Assembly (NCBI RefSeq): GCF_018598225.1
Contig: NZ_JAHESF010000030.1
Span: 24,653-88,652, forward strand
Direction: 5' to 3'
DNA length: 64,000 bases
Origin: Chryseosolibacter histidinae
GTDB taxonomy: Bacteria; Bacteroidota; Bacteroidia; Cytophagales; Cyclobacteriaceae
Below the pieces are notes generated by a model, which was not told the DNA's origin, did no database searches, and saw only the letters and a list, made by a program, of their open reading frames with translations. The position numbers and the translations under genes were made by a program. Of the stretch, positions 27,614 through 39,017 are shown in pieces; position 1 is the first letter of the stretch; each line of letters begins with the position of its first letter.

Positions 27614-28951
27614 TTACTTATCGCGATTAAAGAGCAGTCTTTGCCCCTTCCGCGATTCATCAAACTTGCCCTGTTCATACACCAAATGCCCCGAAACCAG
27701 GGTATGTGTCACATTTGAGCTGAACGTGGTATTCTCCAGCGGCGACCACCCGCATTTGGCCAGAATATTGGATTTTTCAACTTTCCAGGATTTTTTCAGG
27801 TCTACCAGCACCAGGTCGGCAAAGTATCCTTCGCGGATAAATCCCCTGCCCGATACCTGGAAAAGAATGGCCGGATTGTGCGCCATCTTCTGCACGATCT
27901 TTTCGAGGCCGATCTTGCCCTGATGATAAAACTCGAGCATGGCCACCAGGCTGTGCTGGATGAGCGGCCCGCCGGAAGGTGCCTTGAAGTAGGTGTTCTG
28001 CTTTTCATCCCACGTATGCGGCGCATGGTCTGTAGCCACCACGTCGATGCGGTCGTCTAACAAAGCGGCAAATACGCTTGCCTGATCCTGTGCTGTTTTG
28101 ATGGCCGGATTCCACTTGATGAGATTGCCGAGCCGTTTGTAATCCGTATCGTTGAACCACAGGTGATGAACACATGCTTCGGCTGTGATCTTTTTCTTTT
28201 CGAGTGGGATGGTGTTATCGAACAATGAGGTCTCGCGGGCTGTAGAGATGTGTAGGATGTGAAATTTGGTGCCGTGCTTCCGGGCCAGGTCGATGGCCAT
28301 TGAAGAAGAGAGATAACATGCTTCGGCGCTTCTGATCTGCGGATGGCATTCGATGGGAACATCTTCGCCGTAACGCTCCTTGTATTCCTGCAGGTTCTTT
28401 CTGATGGTGGGCTCATGCTCACAGTGCGCGGCAATGAGCGCGGGGAAACGCGAGAAGAAACCTTCGATGGTCTTTTCATCATCTACCAGCAGGTTGCCAG
28501 TGGATGAACCCATAAAGATCTTGAGGCCGCACACCTTCCGGAGATCGGTCTTCATCACCTCATCGAGGTTGTCATTCGAAGCGCCGATGTAGAACGAATA
28601 GTTGGCGAGCGATGTCTGTGAAGCGATGTTGTATTTGTCTTCCAACAACTGCTGCGTAAAGGTGGGAGGATTGGTGTTGGGCATCTCCATAAAGGTTGTG
28701 ACGCCGCCGGCCACTGCTGCACGCGATTCAGAATAAATGGTAGCCTTGTGGGTAAGGCCGGGTTCCCGGAAATGCACCTGGTCGTCGATGACACCCGGCA
28801 TCAGGAATTTGCCTTTGGCGTCGATGACCTTATCGGCCTGCTGTGAAGAAACTTTTCCCACCTGCTCAATAAGCTGGTCTTTAATCAGCACATCACCTTC
28901 AAAGACCTTGCCTTCATTGACTATATTTGCGTTAGTGATCAGAATTTTCAT
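27614..28951 (-). CDS. pyrC: Dihydroorotase
   Basis: A 445-residue amidohydrolase of the class I dihydroorotase type, catalysing ring closure of carbamoyl aspartate in pyrimidine synthesis. Visible motifs: PGVIDDQVHFREPG near residue 51, METPN-like FMEMPNTNPP near 88, AHCEHEP near 172, HILHIST near 230 and ATDHAPHTWDEK near 302. The usual metal-binding HxH of the first motif reads QVH here, so the first histidine is replaced by glutamine; from memory this occurs in Bacteroidota homologues. Divergent from the DEAD-box helicase gene with only 21 bp between starts. Confidence 0.88.
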   Translation of the reverse strand: MKILITNANIVNEGKVFEGDVLIKDQLIEQVGKVSSQQADKVIDAKGKFLMPGVIDDQVHFREPGLTHKATIYSESRAAVAGGVTTFMEMPNTNPPTFTQQLLEDKYNIASQTSLANYSFYIGASNDNLDEVMKTDLRKVCGLKIFMGSSTGNLLVDDEKTIEGFFSRFPALIAAHCEHEPTIRKNLQEYKERYGEDVPIECHPQIRSAEACYLSSSMAIDLARKHGTKFHILHISTARETSLFDNTIPLEKKKITAEACVHHLWFNDTDYKRLGNLIKWNPAIKTAQDQASVFAALLDDRIDVVATDHAPHTWDEKQNTYFKAPSGGPLIQHSLVAMLEFYHQGKIGLEKIVQKMAHNPAILFQVSGRGFIREGYFADLVLVDLKKSWKVEKSNILAKCGWSPLENTTFSSNVTHTLVSGHLVYEQGKFDESRKGQRLLFNRDK

Positions 28952-28972
28952 TGCCGCTAAATTAAATGTAAA

Positions 28973-30232
28973 GTGTCAGCTATCCCTTCTTTTGAAAACT
29001 TTAATCTTAACCGGCAGCTTCTGAACGCTGTTGCCGACGCCGGCTTCAGCACACCAACTGAAATTCAGCAGAAAGCGATCCCGCTGATCCTGGGTGGCCA
29101 GGAGGTGATCGGCATCGCCCAAACGGGAACGGGCAAAACAGCAGCATACCTGCTTCCGGTGCTCATGAAAGTGAAGTATGCACAAGGCACCGACCCGCGT
29201 GTGCTGATCCTGGCACCCACCAAGGAGCTTACGTTGCAGATCGCCGATCATGCCCGCCAGCTTACCAAATATACCGACCTGCGCGTGCTGCCCATCTATG
29301 GTGGCATCGGTCCAAAAGCGCAGACCGAAGCCATCAGCCAGGGCGTGGACATCCTCATTGCCACACCGGGAAGGTTTATGGAGATCTACCTCAAGGGAGA
29401 CCTGCCCACCAAGCTGATCAAAACCCTGGTTCTCGACGAGGCTGACCGCATGATGGACATGGGCTTTATGCCGCAGCTGCGGAAGATCTTTGAAGTGATC
29501 CCTGGTAAACGACAGAACCTTTTGTTCTCCGCCACCTTCTCAGAGCGCATCGAAAGACTCTCGTTGGAATTCCTGGAGTTCCCCGTGAAGATCGAGGTGA
29601 CACCACAAGCCACCACCGCCTCGCAGGTTGAGCAGGAGCTTTACCTGGTGCCCAACCTCAAGACCAAGATCAACTTTCTCGAATACTTGCTGAAGCAGGA
29701 AGAATTCAACCGGGTGATGATCTTCACCAGGACCAAAGAAGTTGCCGACAACGTGTTCAAGTATCTTGAGCGAAAAGGACTCGGACCGGTGCGTGTCATT
29801 CACTCCAACAAAGGACAGAACAGCCGCATCAACGCCGTGAACGAATTCAAGGAGGGTGATCTCAAGGTGCTGGTGTCTACAGATGTTACAGCGCGTGGTA
29901 TCGACGTAACCAAAGTCTCGCATGTGATCAACTTCGACGTACCGATCTTATACGAAGACTATGTGCACCGCATCGGCAGAACAGGCAGGGCTTTCCAGGA
30001 AGGCAAGGCGATCACGTTCGTAACGAAAGCGGAAGCGTACCACATCGAGAAGATCGAAAAACTGATCCGTGAAAAGATCCCGGTGAAACAAATGCCGCGT
30101 GAAGTTGAGATCGCAGAAACTCCCTTCGAAGAAGCACAGGAAATGGCGAGGGAGATTGACAGGCAGAAACGGAAAGAGGATCCCGAATTTAAGGGGGCGT
30201 TTCATGAGAGGAAGAATAGTAGTCAGAAGTAA
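28973..30232 (+). CDS. DEAD-box ATP-dependent RNA helicase (RhlE-like)
   Basis: A 419-residue helicase starting at GTG. Motifs in order: Q motif (FSTPTEIQQKAIP), AQTGTGKTAAY (Walker A), PTKEL, ATPGR, DEADRM (motif II), SATF (motif III), STDVTARGID (motif V) and HRIGRTGR (motif VI). All are intact. Such helicases remodel RNA in ribosome assembly, decay or cold response. The short tail after residue 370 is basic. The final NSSQK codons and the stop lie in an intergenic repeat of the GTCAGAAG type. Confidence 0.92.
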   Translation: MSAIPSFENFNLNRQLLNAVADAGFSTPTEIQQKAIPLILGGQEVIGIAQTGTGKTAAYLLPVLMKVKYAQGTDPRVLILAPTKELTLQIADHARQLTKYTDLRVLPIYGGIGPKAQTEAISQGVDILIATPGRFMEIYLKGDLPTKLIKTLVLDEADRMMDMGFMPQLRKIFEVIPGKRQNLLFSATFSERIERLSLEFLEFPVKIEVTPQATTASQVEQELYLVPNLKTKINFLEYLLKQEEFNRVMIFTRTKEVADNVFKYLERKGLGPVRVIHSNKGQNSRINAVNEFKEGDLKVLVSTDVTARGIDVTKVSHVINFDVPILYEDYVHRIGRTGRAFQEGKAITFVTKAEAYHIEKIEKLIREKIPVKQMPREVEIAETPFEEAQEMAREIDRQKRKEDPEFKGAFHERKNSSQK

Positions 30233-30322
30233 GGAGCCAGGAGTCAGAAGGGGAAAGTCTTCGATCGACTGGTGGGCTCACGTACTTCGCATATCCTTCC
30301 CGATAGCTGTCGGGATCGTACC
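30220..30322. repeat. Composite of GAGTCAGAAG-type and CGTACTTCG/CCCGATAGC-type repeats
   Basis: AGTAGTCAGAAGTAAGGAGCC and AGGAGTCAGAAGG words (30220-30250) recur at 42296-42330. They are followed at 30281-30322 by CGTACTTCGCATATCC and the near-perfect palindrome TCCCGATAGCTGTCGGGA (30298-30315), matching the element at 20588-20631. Two repeat families are therefore stacked in one gap. Confidence 0.65.
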
Positions 30323-30340
30323 TTAGGGAGATAGAAATAA

Positions 30341-30371
30341 AAAAAACGCAGCTTCGAGGGCTGCGTTTTTT
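30341..30371. terminator. Bidirectional terminator between helicase gene and rho
   Basis: A6 followed by CGCAGC, a 7-nt loop TTCGAGG, GCTGCG and T6: a symmetric stem usable in both directions between two convergent genes. Confidence 0.85.
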
Positions 30372-30391
30372 ATTAGTAAGACAATAAAGTT

Positions 30392-31993
<1,602 letters not shown>

Positions 31994-32282
31994 GCGATTT
32001 TAGAAAAAAATTGAAATTGTGTGTTTGTATAAGTTGTGAAGTTGTTCTATTCAGAATAGTCCTGAAATTGGCATCAATACGGAAAGTCAGTGTTGAAGTA
32101 AAAAAATCGAAAGCAAAATACCGGATTTATATTCAGAGGGCTTGAGATAAAGCCGAATGATGATGCAATTATAGGCTAAAATTTAACATTATCAAACCAT
32201 TAAAAATATTTTATTCCGGCATCAATAACACAGGCATTCCAAAAAAATTAATTTTGGAATCCATTCTATAAACAATAAAAAT

Positions 32283-33557
32283 ATGCTCCAGGTTTCCGTG
32301 CTCCGGGAAGATAAGGATAAGGTTATCAACGGATTAAAAAAGAGAAGGTTAAAGAACATCGAAGCAACGCTGGAAAGCATATTGTCGCTTGACCAAAAGC
32401 GGCGCCAGACTCAGCAGCAGCATGACAGTTTTCTGGCAGAGAGCAATACACTCGCCAAAGAGATCGGCGCGTTGATGAAAGGCGGCCAGAAAGAGCAAGC
32501 GGAAAAGATCAAGGCACGTACAGCCGAGCTGAAAAGATCCATCGCAGACCTGGCAACAGATCTCAGCAAAACTGAAGAAGAGCTTCAAAAACTTCTCTAC
32601 TCCGTGCCCAACGTACCGCATGAGCGAGTGCCCGACGGCGGCGGTCCTGACGACAACCTGAAAGTGCATGAGTGGGGAACGATACCCCAGCTCGGCAGCG
32701 ATGCCGTTCCACACTGGGACCTCATCAAAAAATACGACATCATCGACTTCGAGCTCGGCAACAAGATCTCCGGTGCGGGGTTCCCCGTGTACAAGGGCAA
32801 AGGTGCCAAGCTGCAGCGTGCGCTGATCAACTTCTTTTTGAACGAAGCAGAAAAGCAGGGATACAAGGAAATTCAACCGCCCATTGTGGTAAACGAAGCC
32901 TCCGGTTACGGCACAGGGCAACTTCCCGACAAGGAAGGCCAGATGTACCACATCACCGAAGATGGCCTGTACCTGATCCCTACAGCGGAAGTGCCCATCA
33001 CCAACCTGTACCGCGATGTGATTCTCAGCGACGCAGACCTTCCTGTGAAGAACGCCGGGTTCACGCCGTGTTTCAGAAGAGAGGCCGGCAGCTGGGGGGC
33101 GCACGTACGGGGGCTGAACAGGCTGCACCAGTTCGATAAAGTTGAGATCGTTCAGATCAGGAAGCCGGAAGAATCATACCAGACGTTGGATGAAATGTGC
33201 GCCTACGTTCAAAGCCTGCTCGAGAAGCTCGAGCTTCCTTACCGGAAGCTGCTGCTCTGCGGAGGCGACATGGGCGTAAACTCCGCCATGACCTTCGATA
33301 TGGAAGTATATGCCGCCGCCCAGCAACGATGGCTGGAAGTGAGCTCTGTGAGCAACTTCGAGACCTTCCAGGCCAACCGTTTGAAGCTGCGTTACAAGAG
33401 CAAAGAAGGCAAGACCCAACTGCTGCACACGCTCAATGGAAGCGCCCTCGCTTTGCCCCGGATCGTGGCAGGCATCCTCGAAAACAACCAGACGAAAGAT
33501 GGCATCCGCATCCCCAAAGTGCTGGTGCCGTATACGGGATTTGAGATGATAAATTAG
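32283..33557 (+). CDS. serS: Seryl-tRNA synthetase
   Basis: A 424-residue class II synthetase. A long N-terminal coiled-coil arm (about residues 28-110) that contacts the tRNA-Ser variable arm precedes the catalytic core. TAEVPITNLY, motif 2 (FTPCFRREAGSWGAHVRG) and motif 3 (LNGSALALPRIVAGILEN) are visible, ending with the KVLVPYTG segment. Length is normal. A 289-bp gap separates it from the divergent rho gene; TAATTTTG at 32249-32256 could be a -7 element, but no good -33 partner lies upstream. Confidence 0.95.
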   Translation: MLQVSVLREDKDKVINGLKKRRLKNIEATLESILSLDQKRRQTQQQHDSFLAESNTLAKEIGALMKGGQKEQAEKIKARTAELKRSIADLATDLSKTEEELQKLLYSVPNVPHERVPDGGGPDDNLKVHEWGTIPQLGSDAVPHWDLIKKYDIIDFELGNKISGAGFPVYKGKGAKLQRALINFFLNEAEKQGYKEIQPPIVVNEASGYGTGQLPDKEGQMYHITEDGLYLIPTAEVPITNLYRDVILSDADLPVKNAGFTPCFRREAGSWGAHVRGLNRLHQFDKVEIVQIRKPEESYQTLDEMCAYVQSLLEKLELPYRKLLLCGGDMGVNSAMTFDMEVYAAAQQRWLEVSSVSNFETFQANRLKLRYKSKEGKTQLLHTLNGSALALPRIVAGILENNQTKDGIRIPKVLVPYTGFEMIN

Positions 33558-33564
33558 TCCACCC

Positions 33565-33623
33565 TAGTCGTCGGACCACTGCGCACAGAGCAGCGCGCCG
33601 GGCAGTGGTCTGACGACTATTTT
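33565..33623 (+). terminator. Long hairpin after serS
   Basis: An 18-bp stem (33565-33582 with 33602-33619, one G-U pair) with a 19-nt GC-rich loop is followed by TTTT. It can terminate serS transcripts; its length is unusual for a simple terminator. Confidence 0.7.
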
Positions 33624-33699
33624 AAAAAGGGGAAAAAGTTTCTTACTTTTTCATGCTTAATGATTCCCGCAAGACAGCAGGGATCAGAAATCCCCCAGC

Positions 33700-35496
33700 A
33701 TGCGGTTTTGTTTTTGTACCCTCTTAGCCTTCGTAGTCGTTCCAGTTATTTTACGGGCACAACCTGTTCCGGCTGACAGCCTTGAATCGCGCAGCTTTCC
33801 TTCCGATACAGCGAAGATCAACTACTGGATCAAGTGGATCTCCAAAAACACGAAGACGAATACACAACGGGCGCTGGATCTTTCTACAACTGGTCTTTCA
33901 TTGGCCAGGAAAGCTGAGTACCGGCACGGTGAAGCGAAGCTCTTACGTCTCAAAGGGCTTTGCAGCTTGTTCCTCAACGACCACACTGCTTACCTCACCT
34001 ACGCAGACAGCAGCGCGGTATTGCTCAAGCAGCTCGGCATGTGGGAGCTTGCCGTTACCAATGAAATGAACCTGGGCAGTGTGAACACGGGAACGCTCGG
34101 AAATTACGGTGAGGGTTTTCGCCACTATAAGGAAGCATTGGAGATCGCCAAAAAAAATGGCATCGAGTCGCAGGTTCCCAATGCGATGGCAGGTATGGCA
34201 GGCATTTATCTCGATCTGAAAGAGCTTGACAAGGCGCTGAAGCAATATCTGCTGGCGATGGAATTCAATGGCGAATGGAAAGACCGGAATGCGCCCGCCA
34301 TCATGCGGCAAAGTGTGGGCGAGATCTATCTTAAAACCGACAAGCTCGACAGCGCAGCGCATTACCTGAACGACGCGCTCAGGATCTTCACCATCAACGA
34401 GAATAAAGGCGGTGAAGTGAGTGTGCTCACCGACCTGAGCGAGCTTGCCCGCAAACAGGGCCAGCTCAAAACAGCGCTTGACTACGACCTGCGGGCACTG
34501 GAGCTCAGCAAGCAATTCAGTTATAAAAGGCCCCTGATCTATTGTTATGAGTCGCTCGGCAAAACGTATTGGGCATTGCATGAACCCAAAAAGAGCCGGG
34601 ATTATTTTTTACCGGCATTAAAAATGTCGGAGGAGCTGAACATGAAAGACGATATCGCGGAATCGGCTTCCTTTCTTGCCATGATCGAAGAAGCCGAAAA
34701 GAACTACGATGCATCGTTGCACTACCTGAAGCTGAGCCGTATTTATTCAGACAGTGTGTTGAACGAAGAGAAGAACCGGCAGCTGGCATGGCTTGCAACA
34801 CATTTCGAGACGGAGAAAAAAAGTCAGGAGATCGAAATACTGACGAAAGACAATACGCTGAAACGCGCGTACCTGGTTTCTTCCGGAGTAGGCACGGTGC
34901 TGTTGTTAACGGTGGGGATACTGATATTCAACCGGAGAAACCTGAAGAATAAAAAACAGCTCGAGATCGCCAGGATGAACAGTGAGATGATCGACAGGAA
35001 ACGGGAGCTGGCGGAAACCGAGCTCAGGGCCAGGCAAGCTGAAGAGCTCAGGCTGCGGGCCGACCTTGAATTCAAGAACAAGGAGCTGATGACCCATGCC
35101 CTTCACCTCATCCAGAAGAATGAAACGCTCATCACACTGAAATCCAAATTCGTTGAGATCAGAAAATCATTACCTGATACCCTTGCCGGAAGGCTCAATC
35201 CGCTGAACAACCTTGTGAGAATGAGCCTGAACATGGATAAGGACTGGGATGGATTCCGTCTTCATTTTGAAAAAGTGAACAACGGTTTTTTTGAAAAGAT
35301 CCAGTCGCAATATCCTTCGCTCAGCGCCAAAGACCTTAAGCTTTGCGCGCTAATGAAACTGAATCTCGAAACAAAAGAGATCGCTTCCATCCTCGATATC
35401 TCGCCTGAAAGTGTGAAGGTAGCGCGGCACCGGTTGCGCAAAAAATTCGACCTGCCCACAGATCAAAGCCTGCACGCGTTTCTTCGTTCACTTTGA
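33700..35496 (+). CDS. TPR signal protein with transmembrane helix and LuxR-like HTH
   Basis: A 598-residue protein: signal peptide (cut near LRAQ, residue 20), periplasmic TPR-like helices at about 45-370, one membrane helix near 390-410, a cytoplasmic coiled coil (about 412-475) and a C-terminal helix-turn-helix (LKLCALMKLNLETKEIASIL, then SPESVKVARHRLRKKF). This layout is common in Bacteroidota one-component membrane regulators. Its signal and targets are unknown; the large exported protein gene just downstream is a possible target. The first residues (MRFCFC) could allow a slightly later start. Confidence 0.8.
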   Translation: MRFCFCTLLAFVVVPVILRAQPVPADSLESRSFPSDTAKINYWIKWISKNTKTNTQRALDLSTTGLSLARKAEYRHGEAKLLRLKGLCSLFLNDHTAYLTYADSSAVLLKQLGMWELAVTNEMNLGSVNTGTLGNYGEGFRHYKEALEIAKKNGIESQVPNAMAGMAGIYLDLKELDKALKQYLLAMEFNGEWKDRNAPAIMRQSVGEIYLKTDKLDSAAHYLNDALRIFTINENKGGEVSVLTDLSELARKQGQLKTALDYDLRALELSKQFSYKRPLIYCYESLGKTYWALHEPKKSRDYFLPALKMSEELNMKDDIAESASFLAMIEEAEKNYDASLHYLKLSRIYSDSVLNEEKNRQLAWLATHFETEKKSQEIEILTKDNTLKRAYLVSSGVGTVLLLTVGILIFNRRNLKNKKQLEIARMNSEMIDRKRELAETELRARQAEELRLRADLEFKNKELMTHALHLIQKNETLITLKSKFVEIRKSLPDTLAGRLNPLNNLVRMSLNMDKDWDGFRLHFEKVNNGFFEKIQSQYPSLSAKDLKLCALMKLNLETKEIASILDISPESVKVARHRLRKKFDLPTDQSLHAFLRSL

Positions 35497-35498
35497 TA

Positions 35499-35519
35499 GC
35501 CACGGTTGAAACCCGTGGC
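35499..35519 (+). terminator. Hairpin GCCACGG/CCGTGGC after the TPR-HTH gene
   Basis: A perfect 7-bp GC-rich stem with a 7-nt loop starts 2 nt after the stop. There is no T-tract, so it may instead be an intergenic repeat hairpin. Confidence 0.4.
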
Positions 35520-35628
35520 CATACATTCACACAGTTATTCAAGCCATTCATCCTCAGCGGTGTAACCTACGCTCACTCCGGCAGATAAGCTCATGTTTTG
35601 GCAGTTTCTTCGAAAGAAAAATACAATC

Positions 35629-38600
35629 ATGAGTTTATTTACCAGGATTCTAATTGTTGTTGCCGCGTTGCTCTTTTTCCGGCCGGGTGCGCAGGGGCAG
35701 CAACTTTTTATAGCGAAAAACAGCTCAGGCGGACTTAATAACGGGGGGCTGATCTTCAGCTTCAAGTCAGATGGCACGGCCTACACCAAGTTGATAGACG
35801 CCGCTAATGGATCGCTTCTTTTCAAAGGGATGACCCAGGGGCCTGATGGTTACCTGTACGGGGCTTCTAACAGTGGTCTGGGCAACGACGGCTACATCTT
35901 CAAGATGAAGGCCAACGGATCGGCTTTCTCCATCATCAAGACATTTCAGTCTAACGTAGACAATGCGGCGAGTATGAATTTCAAACCGCTCATCGTCGGC
36001 GACAAGATGTACGGTGTCTCTTACTATGGCGGCGACAACGGTCGGGGTACTTTATTCTCCATGAAGCTCGACGGAACAGCATTAACAGTGCTTTTCAGCT
36101 TCCCGGCGGCGAATGGCCAACCTTATGGTCAACTCTTAGACGGCAATGATGGGTATTTTTATGGAAGGATCTACGGTGCACAGGGGATCTTCAGGATCAG
36201 GCCTGACGGCACCGGCTTCTCGGTGCTTCATACGTTTACAACAGGTGGTAACACCGATGGATATGGTGGCGCAGGTGATATCGTTTTTGGTCTCGACGGT
36301 TTTCTGTACGGTGTAGAAATTTTCGGAGGCACCAATGAAACCGGCAACGGCAACGCGGGCGCGATCTGGCGGTTGAGCCGCGATGGTACTGTTTACAACT
36401 ATTACAGTATGGGCGGCGCGAATGCAGCCACCATGGGTGCAGAATCACTGGGAGGCCTGATGGCGGCCAGCAATGGCAACATTTACGGCGTGGCCAAAGG
36501 AGGAAGCAACGGCAACGGCATGATCTTCAAGATCACGGCAGGAACCAGCCCGCAGATCAGCAAAGTGGTGGATTTCCCAACTACCTTTGGCATGCCTTCC
36601 AGCACGCTCACAGAATATAACGGTTTATTGTGGGGATTAGGCATGCAGTCTAACACTGGCAATGGCTGTGTGTTCAGCGTGAGCATGCCCAACCAGACTC
36701 TTACCAAGATACTCGATCTGAACACCACTACCGGAAGCTGGGACAGGGATGCAATCGTAGCGGTTGACGCCTCAAAGGCATACCAAGATCTTACTTTTCA
36801 ACCCGTGTCGGCGCATAGCCTGGGCGATGGGCCATTCAATGTGACGGTCACAGGTCCATCGGGAGGGTCCACCATTGTGATCACCAGCTCCAATACAAAC
36901 GTGGCCACCGTCAGCGGCAACACGGTTACGATTGTAGGAACAGGAACCTGTACGCTCACAGCAAACGCGGCGGCCAACGGAAGCTACTTCCAGGCGACAC
37001 CTGTTTCTCAAACTTTAACGGTGAACAAAGGATCACAAACCATTTCGTTCGCTGCCATCACCGGGAAAAAATATGGCGATGCAGCGTTTGATCCGGGTGC
37101 CACTTCCAGCGCTGCGCTGGCGGTAACGTATCAATCTTCCGATCCTTCCATCCTTTCAATCTCAGGCAGCGCCGCTACCATTCACAAAGCAGGAACGGTT
37201 ACGCTCACGGCAAAACAGGCGGGCAATGCATCTTACCTGGCTGCCACTGACGCCACGCAGCAAGTGACCATCGGCAAGGCAACGCTGAATGTAACAGCGA
37301 ACGCCGCCAGCAGAACCTATGGCGCTTCAGAGCCCACGTTCACATTAAGCTACTCCGGTTTCATCGGCAGTGACAATGCTTCTGTGATCGATACAAAACC
37401 AGTAGCTGAACCCGATGCCACTGCGCTGAGCTGGCCCGGCACTTATGATATAACTGTTTCGGGAGGGACTGATAACAACTACAGCTTCAATTATTCACCA
37501 GGTACCCTCACCATCACGCAGGCAACGCTGACGGCGAAACCGAACGACGTATCGAGGGAATATGGCGCAGACAATCCTGCTTTTACACTTTCGTACACCG
37601 GGTTCGTGAATAATGAAGTTCCTTCCGACCTCAACGTAATGCCTATACCTGATACCGATGTGCTCGCGACCGCTACAAGTCCTGTAGGAAACTATACGAT
37701 CAGGGCTTTCGGCGCGCAAGCTGGCTCCGACCCCCGGTACACGATCGTGAATGGAACGGGCATCCTCACCATCACAAAAGCTTCTCAGTCCATCGCTTTT
37801 GGATCACTGGATCCGAAGCTGGTGAGTGATGCTCCTTTTCAATTGCAGGCCACAGCATCGTCGGGGCTCGATGTAACCTTCACCAGCTCCAACACAAGTG
37901 TCGCCACGGTTACTGGTAATACAGTTACCATTGTGGGCGCCGGTAGCACGAACATCGTTGCCAGCCAGGCAGGGAACGGAAATTACAACGCCGCTGCAGA
38001 TGCCACACAACCACTGACCGTGAACAAGCTGACCCAGACCATTAACTTCGGAGCACTGGCATCCAAAACCTATAAAGATGCAGCTTTCACGATAAGCGCA
38101 GCGGCATCGTCAGGGCTGCCCGTTCATTTCACGAGCAGTAACAACGGTGTCGCCACTGTATCCGGCAATACGATCACCATCACCGGCGCGGGTACAGTTA
38201 CCATCAGCGCTGTTCAGGATGGCAACGCCACATATAAAGCTGCAACACAGGAGCAGACACTGGTAGTAAACAAAGCAAGCCAGACCATTTCGTTCGCTGC
38301 CATTTCAGATAAAGCACTGGGAGACGCTTTCTCCATCACTGCGACATCTTCTTCAGGCCTGCCCGTAACCATAACACCTTCTCTGAACAGGGCTACTGTT
38401 TCGGGCAGCCAGGTGACTCTTACAAGCGCTGGAAGGATCACGCTGAAAGCCACGCAAGCCGGCGATGCCAACTACCTGGCTGCTGCGCCCGTGGAAAGAA
38501 GCTTCTGCGTGAAGCCTGCAAAACCAGTGATCCGCCCGTCGTTCACCGACACTGAAGCTCCTGTGCTTACTTCGAGCAATGCATCGGGCAACCAGTGGTA

Positions 38601-38985
38601 CGTAGGCGGCACTTCCATCGCGGGAGCTACCAACCAGGACCTGAAAGTATCGAAGGCTGGCATCTACAAAGTGATCACCACCATAGATGACTGCGCGAGC
38701 GAATTCTCGGATGACTTTGCCATTGTCGTCACCGGCATCGAAGAAAGCCGACACACTGAGATCAGCCTGTATCCCAACCCCGTTATGGATCATCTTACCG
38801 TATCAGGACTGCCGGCAAAAGCGGAGTTGCAAATGACATCGGCGCTCGGCATCCGGCAACACTTTGCTGTAGAGGTGCTCAACGGCTTGCATGTGGTTCA
38901 CACGGCGCACCTGGCATCGGGTCTCTACATTTTACAGATCTATGACAACCACAGCCTGAAGCAGATCAAGTTTGAGAAGAAGTAA
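35629..38985 (+). CDS. Large exported protein with GloVer repeats, MBG/Ig-like domains and T9SS sorting signal
   Basis: From the ATG at 35629 (1118 residues; an in-frame ATG at 35593 lies 12 codons earlier, but the signal peptide starts at the second Met). Residues about 25-380 contain repeated LYG...GG...NG.IFK units of the GloVer type. Then come Ig-like segments with repeated TFTSSNTSVATVTGNTVTIV patterns and two MBG-type domains (RTYGASEPTFTLSYSGF and REYGADNPAFTLSYTGF). The C-terminus has the T9SS type A sorting motif (SLYPNPVMDHLTV) and ends QIKFEKK. It is probably secreted and attached at the cell surface by the T9SS. Confidence 0.85.
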   Translation: MSLFTRILIVVAALLFFRPGAQGQQLFIAKNSSGGLNNGGLIFSFKSDGTAYTKLIDAANGSLLFKGMTQGPDGYLYGASNSGLGNDGYIFKMKANGSAFSIIKTFQSNVDNAASMNFKPLIVGDKMYGVSYYGGDNGRGTLFSMKLDGTALTVLFSFPAANGQPYGQLLDGNDGYFYGRIYGAQGIFRIRPDGTGFSVLHTFTTGGNTDGYGGAGDIVFGLDGFLYGVEIFGGTNETGNGNAGAIWRLSRDGTVYNYYSMGGANAATMGAESLGGLMAASNGNIYGVAKGGSNGNGMIFKITAGTSPQISKVVDFPTTFGMPSSTLTEYNGLLWGLGMQSNTGNGCVFSVSMPNQTLTKILDLNTTTGSWDRDAIVAVDASKAYQDLTFQPVSAHSLGDGPFNVTVTGPSGGSTIVITSSNTNVATVSGNTVTIVGTGTCTLTANAAANGSYFQATPVSQTLTVNKGSQTISFAAITGKKYGDAAFDPGATSSAALAVTYQSSDPSILSISGSAATIHKAGTVTLTAKQAGNASYLAATDATQQVTIGKATLNVTANAASRTYGASEPTFTLSYSGFIGSDNASVIDTKPVAEPDATALSWPGTYDITVSGGTDNNYSFNYSPGTLTITQATLTAKPNDVSREYGADNPAFTLSYTGFVNNEVPSDLNVMPIPDTDVLATATSPVGNYTIRAFGAQAGSDPRYTIVNGTGILTITKASQSIAFGSLDPKLVSDAPFQLQATASSGLDVTFTSSNTSVATVTGNTVTIVGAGSTNIVASQAGNGNYNAAADATQPLTVNKLTQTINFGALASKTYKDAAFTISAAASSGLPVHFTSSNNGVATVSGNTITITGAGTVTISAVQDGNATYKAATQEQTLVVNKASQTISFAAISDKALGDAFSITATSSSGLPVTITPSLNRATVSGSQVTLTSAGRITLKATQAGDANYLAAAPVERSFCVKPAKPVIRPSFTDTEAPVLTSSNASGNQWYVGGTSIAGATNQDLKVSKAGIYKVITTIDDCASEFSDDFAIVVTGIEESRHTEISLYPNPVMDHLTVSGLPAKAELQMTSALGIRQHFAVEVLNGLHVVHTAHLASGLYILQIYDNHSLKQIKFEKK

Positions 38986-39017
38986 CAAACAGATCCATCA
39001 TCAAAATCACAAAGGAA

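Noticed and set aside
32349..33128. 259-residue minus-strand frame within serS
   Set aside because: Shadow of serS.
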